The notes beneath the pieces are model-generated. The model made no database searches and was not told the origin of the DNA. It saw only the letters and a program-made list of their open reading frames with translations. The translations under genes were made by a program, and so were the position numbers. A stretch of DNA of 6,223 bases from Acidobacteriota bacterium (lineage in GTDB: Bacteria > Acidobacteriota > Blastocatellia > Pyrinomonadales > Pyrinomonadaceae), in the NCBI GenBank assembly GCA_019247865.1, contig JAFBAJ010000736.1, positions 1-6,223 on the forward strand, read 5' to 3'. This document shows positions 1 to 4,499 of this stretch, in pieces. Numbering within the stretch: position 1 is the stretch's first letter; each line of letters starts with the position of its first letter.

Positions 1-72
1 AGCATGATGAAGAGGATGCTGATTAAAATTTTGCGCGCCACGGGCTTGCTCCAAACGTTGGGTTGCATCTAA
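1..72 (+). CDS. Possible 3' tail of an upstream gene, or a 22-residue small ORF
   Basis: Frame 1 is open from the window edge to a TAA at 70-72 and gives a basic, leucine-rich tail (MMKRMLIKILRATGLL and then QTLGCI). The other two forward frames stop within the first 26 bases. It could be the C-terminus of a gene that starts before the window, or a short ORF starting at ATG 4 or 7. No domain is recognisable and there is too little sequence to assign a function. Its strand matches all the genes downstream, and 74 nt separate it from the P450 start. Confidence 0.3.
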   Translation, partial: SMMKRMLIKILRATGLLQTLGCI

Positions 73-146
73 TCTTCCGACCGGCTGAAGATAACTAACA
101 CAGGGATGACGGGCGAAGCAAACAAGAGAAAGGATTTTAAAACCCG
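73..146 (+). promoter_or_regulatory. Leader of the P450 gene with a weak ribosome binding site
   Basis: This 74-nt non-coding stretch precedes the P450. An AGGA core at 131-134, in a purine-rich run, lies 12 nt before the GTG start, which is longer than ideal. A small inverted repeat, ATCTTC at 72-77 and GAAGAT at 87-92 with a 9-nt loop, follows the upstream stop, but no T-run comes after it, so it is at most a weak terminator. I could not find a convincing -35/-10 pair, so whether the P450 has its own promoter is open. Confidence 0.3.
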
Positions 147-1502
147 GTGTCGACGCAGCTTTATCCTCCGAGCCTCAAGCGCAAATTTTTCGGCGCTAAC
201 TTTCTGGCCTTTCGCCGCGACCCGCTCGGATTCCTGCAGGCCGCGCACAGCGAGTGCGGCGACATCACTTTTTTCAAGCTGGGGCCGCAGGAGGTCTACT
301 TTCTCAACCATCCGGATTACATCAGGGACGTGCTGGTCACGCATCACCAGAGCTTCATCAAGGGGCGCGCGCTGCAAAGATCGAAGCGGCTCTTGGGCGA
401 AGGGCTCCTGACCAGCGAGGGCGAGTTTCATCGTCGCCAGCGTCGCCTGGCGCAGCCGGCTTTTCATCGCGCGCGCATCAACTCTTACGCTCTTTCGATG
501 ACCGAATACGCAGAGCGCACGGCTGCGCGCTGGCATGACGGCGAGACGCTGGACATCTCGCACGAGATGATGGAGCTTACTCTGAGCATCGTCGGCAAGA
601 CGCTCTTCGACGCGGACGTGGAGTCGGAGGCGCAGGAGATCGGAGAGGCTCTGACCACTGTGATAGAGCTTTTCAACGCGCTGCTCCTGCCTTTCTCGGA
701 GCTGCTCGAAAAACTTCCCTCGCCGCAGAAGCGCCGCTTTCAGAGAGCCAAAGACAGGCTCGATGCGACCATCTACCGGATGATAGATGAGCGAAGGCGA
801 AGCGGCGAAGATCACGGCGACCTTCTCTCGATGTTGCTGCTCGCGCAGGACGAAGAGGGCGACGGCGGCCGGATGACGGACGAGCAGGTGCGCGACGAGG
901 CGCTGACCATCTTTCTGGCCGGGCACGAGACGACCGCCAACGCGCTGACGTGGACGTGGTATCTGCTCTCGCAGCATCCGGCGGTCGAAGAGCGGCTGCA
1001 CGCGGAGCTGTCTGCGATCCTGGAAGACGGAAGATTGCCGACGGTCGAGGACGTGCCGCGCCTGCGTTACACGGAGATGGTGCTGGCCGAAGTGATGCGG
1101 CTCTATCCTCCTGCGTGGGCGCTCGGACGTTTGAGCGTGAAGGAGCACGAGGTCGGCGGCTACACGATTCCGCCGCGCTCGCTCGTCCTCCTGAGCCCGT
1201 ACGTCATGCACCGCGACGAGAGGTACTTCCCGGACGCCGCACGCTTTGACCCGGAGCGCTGGACGCAAAGCGCGCGCGAAGCACGTCCGACCTATGCCTA
1301 CTTTCCCTTCGGCGGCGGGCCGCGCCGCTGCATCGGCGAGGGCTTCGCCTGGATGGAAGGCATCCTCCTCATCGCCACGCTCGCACGCGGCTGGCGCATG
1401 CGCCTCGCCCCGGATCAAACGGTTGCGACCAGGCCCGTCATCATCCTCCGCCCCAGACACGGCATGCGGATGACGTTAGAAAAGAAGCACGTCTTTTGTT
1501 AA
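147..1502 (+). CDS. Cytochrome P450 monooxygenase, 451 aa
   Basis: This is a heme-thiolate monooxygenase that would insert one oxygen atom from O2 into an organic substrate, using electrons from separate redox partners. None are encoded nearby and no reductase domain is fused. The I-helix oxygen-activation motif AGHETT is at residues 258-263, the K-helix ExxR pair is E315/R318, and the heme loop [10 protein letters not shown] (388-397) carries the proximal ligand Cys395. The C-helix segment [15 protein letters not shown] (94-108) has His where many P450s have the Trp of WxxxR. There is no N-terminal membrane anchor, so it should be a soluble cytoplasmic enzyme of normal length for bacterial P450s. 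Start: an in-frame TAA at 138-140 excludes anything further upstream, leaving GTG at 147. The motif style resembles bacterial P450s such as CYP110, but subfamily and substrate cannot be determined. The next gene begins 22 nt after the TAA stop. Confidence 0.95.
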   Translation: MSTQLYPPSLKRKFFGANFLAFRRDPLGFLQAAHSECGDITFFKLGPQEVYFLNHPDYIRDVLVTHHQSFIKGRALQRSKRLLGEGLLTSEGEFHRRQRRLAQPAFHRARINSYALSMTEYAERTAARWHDGETLDISHEMMELTLSIVGKTLFDADVESEAQEIGEALTTVIELFNALLLPFSELLEKLPSPQKRRFQRAKDRLDATIYRMIDERRRSGEDHGDLLSMLLLAQDEEGDGGRMTDEQVRDEALTIFLAGHETTANALTWTWYLLSQHPAVEERLHAELSAILEDGRLPTVEDVPRLRYTEMVLAEVMRLYPPAWALGRLSVKEHEVGGYTIPPRSLVLLSPYVMHRDERYFPDAARFDPERWTQSAREARPTYAYFPFGGGPRRCIGEGFAWMEGILLIATLARGWRMRLAPDQTVATRPVIILRPRHGMRMTLEKKHVFC

Positions 1503-1512
1503 GCTTTCATTG

Positions 1513-1518
1513 AGGTGA
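1513..1518 (+). promoter_or_regulatory. Ribosome binding site of the Trm112-like gene
   Basis: AGGTGA at 1513-1518 is followed by a 6-nt A-rich spacer and ATG at 1525. It is the clearest Shine-Dalgarno sequence in the window and fixes the start of the small gene. It lies in the 22-nt gap after the P450 stop. Confidence 0.7.
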
Positions 1519-1524
1519 GAAAAA

Positions 1525-1716
1525 ATGGCGATAAGTCCTGAGTTGTTGGAGATACTGGCCTGTCCGGCCTGCAAGGCGAAGGTCGAATTGAAGGCGGACG
1601 AGAGCGGTTTGAAGTGTGTGGAGTGCAAGCGCGTCTATCCGATTCGCGATGAGATTCCGGTGATGCTGGTGGACGAAGCGACGGTTGAGGATGAAGAGCC
1701 TGCGCAAAAACCCTGA
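1525..1716 (+). CDS. Trm112 / YcaR-family small zinc-binding protein, 63 aa
   Basis: The 63-residue product is typical of the bacterial Trm112-like (UPF0434/YcaR) family. It opens with the family pattern LLEILACPAC (7-16), giving the first cysteine pair C13/C16, and a second pair C31/C34 in CVEC, followed by the characteristic YPIRDEIPVML (38-48). The four cysteines form a likely zinc knuckle. In eukaryotes and archaea Trm112 is a small partner that stabilises and activates several methyltransferases; the role of bacterial relatives is less settled. No methyltransferase is visible in this window. The C-terminal tail is acidic (VEDEEPAQ). The gene follows the P450 by 22 nt and its last 26 nt are shared with the glycosyltransferase, which suggests co-transcription and coupled translation. 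In E. coli the homologue ycaR sits between the LPS genes lpxK and kdsB, so an envelope-gene neighbour is not without precedent. Confidence 0.9.
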   Translation: MAISPELLEILACPACKAKVELKADESGLKCVECKRVYPIRDEIPVMLVDEATVEDEEPAQKP

Positions 1717-2806
1717 AGCGGCAATCGCAGAAAGATTTGAAACAGCGCCGCAGCCGCTCGCGCCCGCGCGCTGGGATTGGCGCGAGGTGCGCCGTGTGCT
1801 CGTCGTGCGCCTGCGCTCAATCGGCGACACAGTGCTGGCGACTCCGGCGCTGCACGCGCTGAGACGGTTTCTGCCGGAGGCGCGGCTCGACGTGCTGCTC
1901 GAAGATTGGGTCGCGCCGCTGCTCGACGGCTTTGATGAAGTGGACCACATCATCACGGTCGAGCGTGGGAGCACAGCCTCGCGCGCGCGCGTGGCAAGGC
2001 TTTTAAGAAGTAATCGTTACGATGTCGTTTACAACCTGCACGGCGGGACGACTTCGACTTTCCTGACGCGTGCGACGGGCGCGCGTCATCGCGTCGGCTA
2101 CGCGGAGTACAGTTACAGCCGCCTCTACAATCACACTGCGCCGCATCCGTTCGCGCTGTGGGGGAGAGAGAATCTGCATTCCGTTCACCAGCAGCTCGGA
2201 CTGGTCGGCTGGACCGGCGTGCCCGTCACAGATCCGCCGCGGACGCGCCTCGCGGTCACAGCCGAAGCTGCTCTGAGTTTGCAGGCGAAACTGCGCGCCG
2301 CGGGCTTTGATGAGACGCAGCCGCTGGCGATGATCCATCCGGCCGCAGCCTTTGACACGAAGCAGTGGGCGACCGTGAACTTTGCGCGCATCACTGAAGA
2401 CTTAGAGGCGCGCGGCTTAGCTGCGGTCGCCATCTCCGCGCCGCACGAGGCCGGAATCGTCGGCGCGCTCGTCGAAGATTCCGCCGCGCCCGTCATCTCT
2501 TTGACAAATCTTTCTCTGCCGGAAGTGACCGCGCTCGCAGCACGCGCGCGCCTCTTCGTCGGCAACGACAGCGGCATCGCGCACATCGCCGCCGCCGTCG
2601 AATGCCCGTCCGTCGTCATCTTCGGCTCATCCAACGTCACGCACTGGCGTCCGTGGACGAACGCGCCCGCCGCCGTCGTCCGCGAAGAGCTGCCGTGCCA
2701 GCCCTGTCCCGGTTACACCTGCGCGGAGTTCGACGCGCCCGAATGCATCCGCCGCGTCCCGGTCGCACGCGTCATCAAAGCAATCGACGAGATACTGGAA
2801 GCATGA
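1691..2806 (+). CDS. Glycosyltransferase family 9, ADP-heptose:LPS heptosyltransferase-like, 371 aa
   Basis: This is a GT-B-fold sugar transferase related to WaaC/WaaF, which add heptose from ADP-heptose to the LPS inner core at the cytoplasmic face of the inner membrane. The first Rossmann strand with RSIGD (42-46) supplies Asp46, equivalent to the proposed catalytic base in WaaC. The C-terminal half has HPAAAFDTKQW (216-226, family HPG..K.W), GNDSGIAHIAAA (291-302, family G.D.G..H.AAA) and FGSSNVTHWRPW (311-322). A late cysteine set C336, C339, C344 and C352 matches the Cys-rich tail seen in heptosyltransferase II-type proteins. There are no membrane segments. Start choice: ATG 1691 overlaps the upstream gene by 26 nt; TTG 1685 would add two residues, and the next in-frame candidate, GTG 1787, lies at the edge of the core domain. 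The roughly 34 residues before the core are not conserved-looking. The exact donor and acceptor sugars are not predictable, since this family also serves O-antigen and other glycans. Confidence 0.9.
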   Translation: MKSLRKNPEAAIAERFETAPQPLAPARWDWREVRRVLVVRLRSIGDTVLATPALHALRRFLPEARLDVLLEDWVAPLLDGFDEVDHIITVERGSTASRARVARLLRSNRYDVVYNLHGGTTSTFLTRATGARHRVGYAEYSYSRLYNHTAPHPFALWGRENLHSVHQQLGLVGWTGVPVTDPPRTRLAVTAEAALSLQAKLRAAGFDETQPLAMIHPAAAFDTKQWATVNFARITEDLEARGLAAVAISAPHEAGIVGALVEDSAAPVISLTNLSLPEVTALAARARLFVGNDSGIAHIAAAVECPSVVIFGSSNVTHWRPWTNAPAAVVREELPCQPCPGYTCAEFDAPECIRRVPVARVIKAIDEILEA

Positions 2807-2808
2807 TG
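2797..2808 (+). promoter_or_regulatory. ATGA stop-start overlap coupling glycosyltransferase and PBP4 translation
   Basis: The glycosyltransferase TGA (2804-2806) overlaps the first ATG of the PBP4 gene (2803-2805), and a second ATG follows directly at 2806-2808. A weak GGAAG (2797-2801) lies 1 nt before the first ATG and 4 nt before the second, so initiation probably relies on terminating ribosomes. The strong palindrome beginning at 2821 lies just downstream. Confidence 0.6.
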
Positions 2809-4413
2809 AAAAAAGATATTTCACGCCAGGGCGCAAAGGCGCAAAGAAAGAGCGCGAAATATTTCTTTGCGCCTTTGCGTCTTGGCGTGAGCTTCTTGCT
2901 CGCAGCTCAGCTTTTCTTCGCGGCAACCAATCTATCCGCGCAGGATGCGCCCGTTCGGAGCGCGCCTAAGACCGTTGACGAACTTCGCGCGCGCATACAG
3001 GAGATCACGGCGCGGCCCGAGCTGGCTCCGGCACAGGTGGCCGTCAAGGTCGCGTCGCTCGACACCGGTCGCGTGCTCTATGAAGAGAACGCCCTCAAGC
3101 TCCTGCATCCGGCATCGGTGATGAAGATTTACACGCTCGCGGCGGCGCTCGACCGTCTGACGCCGGACTATCGTTTCAAGACTTCGATCTATGCGAGCGC
3201 GAAGCCGAATGCGGCGGGCGTCATCACGGGCGACCTCATCATCTACGGGCGCGGCGACCCGTCCATCGCGGCGCGTTTTAATAACGGCGATTACAACAAG
3301 GCGATTGACGAGCTGGCTGCGCGCATCGCTGCGGCGGGCGTCAAGCGCGTCGAAGGCGATCTGGTGGGAGACGAAAGCTATTTCACGGGCGCGCCGCACG
3401 GCTTCGGCTGGGAGTGGGCCGACCTGCAATGGCACGACGGCGCGGAGGTGTCCGCGCTCTCGGTCAACGATAATTCCTTAGACCTCTTCGTCAAGCCGGG
3501 GGCAACACCGGGCTCGCCCTGCTCCATCACGACCGGGCCGCCGACGCCGCTCGTCACTTTTACGAACCGCACGACGACGACCGCGCGCGGCTCGAAAAGG
3601 GAGCTGAGCGTCTATCGCGCGCTCGACAGCAACGTGGTCGAAGTCGGCGGGAGCCTTCCAGCGGGCGACCCGGGTTGGTCCGGCAGCATCACCGCGCCGC
3701 ATCCGGCGATGCTCTTTGTGTACATGCTGCGCGCGTCGCTGGCGCAACGCGGCGTGACCGTCACCGGACGCTCGCGCACCGTTGACGCACGCGAGCGCGC
3801 GGGCGTGCCTTTGCAAACAAACTCGCTGACCGAAATCGCCAGCCTGCTCTCGCCTCCACTGAGCGAGATCGCTGCGCAGACCTTAAAGCCGAGTCAGAAT
3901 CTTTATGCGGAGCTGATCCTGCGCACGCTCGGCAACAACGTGCGGACGGATGCGAAGCTGACGAGCGAGGAGGCCGGGCTCGAAGCGGTCAGGGCTTTCC
4001 TGCGCGAGGCGGGCGCGGATACAGGGCTGCTCGTCCTGACCGACGGCTCCGGGCTCTCGCGGCGCGACCTTGTGACGGCGGAGACGACGCTCAAGCTGCT
4101 CGCACAGATGGATCGGCATCGCTACGCGAAGGTCTTTCGCGACGCTCTGCCCATCGCGGGCGTCGACGGCTCTCTGCGCAATCGCATGAAGAACAGTTTG
4201 GCCGCTAACAACGTGCGCGCCAAGACGGGCACGCTTCCGACCGTGGCGACGCTCTCCGGCTATGTCACGAGCGCGGCGGGCGAACGCCTCGTCTTCTCCA
4301 TCCTCATCAACAACTATCCGGACACTTCCGCCTCACGCCGCAGCTTCATAGACGACATCGCCGTCCTGCTCGCTTCCTTCAACGGGAAGTCCGCCGAGCA
4401 GAGCATGAAGTGA
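2803..4413 (+). CDS. dacB: D-alanyl-D-alanine carboxypeptidase/endopeptidase, PBP4 (DacB) family, 536 aa
   Basis: This is a low-molecular-mass class C penicillin-binding protein that trims D-Ala from peptidoglycan stem peptides and may cut crosslinks in the periplasm. All three active-site motifs are present: SVMK (nucleophile S105, K108), SQN (364-366) and KTG (474-476). Other family hallmarks are GWEWADLQWHDGAEVSALSVN (cf. 202-222), DLIIYGRGDPS (144-154) and DGSGLSRRDLV (414-424). The large insert between SxxK and SxN is typical of PBP4. A signal peptide is predicted: basic n-region, hydrophobic stretch at about 28-41, and likely cleavage after LSA (residue 46) before QDAP. Residues 7-29 of this leader are encoded by a palindromic repeat, which is unusual. 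The start at ATG 2803 (or 2806) is supported by the ATGA overlap with the glycosyltransferase; in-frame codons further upstream lie wholly within that gene. Length is normal for the family. It is probably the last gene of the unit that begins at the P450 or the Trm112-like gene. Confidence 0.94.
   Translation: MMKKDISRQGAKAQRKSAKYFFAPLRLGVSFLLAAQLFFAATNLSAQDAPVRSAPKTVDELRARIQEITARPELAPAQVAVKVASLDTGRVLYEENALKLLHPASVMKIYTLAAALDRLTPDYRFKTSIYASAKPNAAGVITGDLIIYGRGDPSIAARFNNGDYNKAIDELAARIAAAGVKRVEGDLVGDESYFTGAPHGFGWEWADLQWHDGAEVSALSVNDNSLDLFVKPGATPGSPCSITTGPPTPLVTFTNRTTTTARGSKRELSVYRALDSNVVEVGGSLPAGDPGWSGSITAPHPAMLFVYMLRASLAQRGVTVTGRSRTVDARERAGVPLQTNSLTEIASLLSPPLSEIAAQTLKPSQNLYAELILRTLGNNVRTDAKLTSEEAGLEAVRAFLREAGADTGLLVLTDGSGLSRRDLVTAETTLKLLAQMDRHRYAKVFRDALPIAGVDGSLRNRMKNSLAANNVRAKTGTLPTVATLSGYVTSAAGERLVFSILINNYPDTSASRRSFIDDIAVLLASFNGKSAEQSMK
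2821..2890. repeat. 70-bp palindromic repeat element inside the PBP4 leader
   Basis: The left arm 2821-2849 and right arm 2862-2890 are inverted copies matching at 27 of 29 positions, with a 12-nt loop (2850-2861). The ends are TCACGCCA and TGGCGTGA, and the inner arms carry CGCAAAGGCGCAAAGAAA and its complement. Similar palindromes (read as AKAQRK...FAPLRL when translated) occur dispersed in genomes of several phyla, from my general knowledge. Here it lies in frame within the PBP4 gene and encodes residues 7-29. A smaller perfect palindrome, GAAATATTTC (2856-2865), sits off-centre within it. No target-site duplication is evident. Confidence 0.88.
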
Positions 4414-4499
4414 AGGCTGCATTCCTAAAATAATACGCTGCCGGAGACCGCCTGCTGGTATTCATTTAGTCTGTGATAGCGATACAAAGGACTCGAACA
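4414..4499 (+). promoter_or_regulatory. Intergenic leader of the propeller gene with ribosome binding site
   Basis: This 86-nt gap is locally more AT-rich than the flanking genes. AAGGA at 4487-4491 lies 8 nt before ATG 4500 and is a good Shine-Dalgarno match. A separate promoter is plausible here because the upstream genes overlap tightly and this one does not, but I found no clear -35/-10 pair and no hairpin-plus-T-run terminator after the PBP4 stop. Confidence 0.5.

Noticed and set aside
1..11. 11-mer agcatgatgaa at the window start repeated at the PBP4 start (2800-2810)
   Set aside because: Both contain tandem start-like ATGs before Lys codons; with no further similarity around them this is most likely coincidence.
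72..92. ATCTTC/GAAGAT inverted repeat as an intrinsic terminator
   Set aside because: The stem is only 6 bp, has a 9-nt loop and no following T-run.
69..1460. 463-codon open frame on the minus strand opposite the P450
   Set aside because: The P450 on the + strand has every family motif. The antisense frame is rich in Arg/Ala/Leu/Gln, shows no domain, and is what GC-rich codon bias produces opposite a real gene.
2602..2802. Extension of the PBP4 reading frame 67 codons upstream
   Set aside because: It lies wholly inside the glycosyltransferase, is Arg/Pro-rich with no similarity to a leader, and would bury the signal peptide. The ATGA junction start is better.
2627..2926. Minus-strand 99-codon frame across the palindrome
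   Set aside because: It is open because the palindrome is symmetric and the DNA is GC-rich. There is no ribosome binding site or domain, and it overlaps two solid genes.
2932..3435. 167-codon minus-strand frame inside the PBP4 gene
   Set aside because: Shadow of the PBP4 coding sequence; composition is Arg/Ala-rich and no family is recognisable.
4414..4499. Sigma-70-type promoter for the propeller gene
   Set aside because: Several AT-rich hexamers occur (for example GATACA near 4481), but none pairs with a believable -35 at correct spacing.
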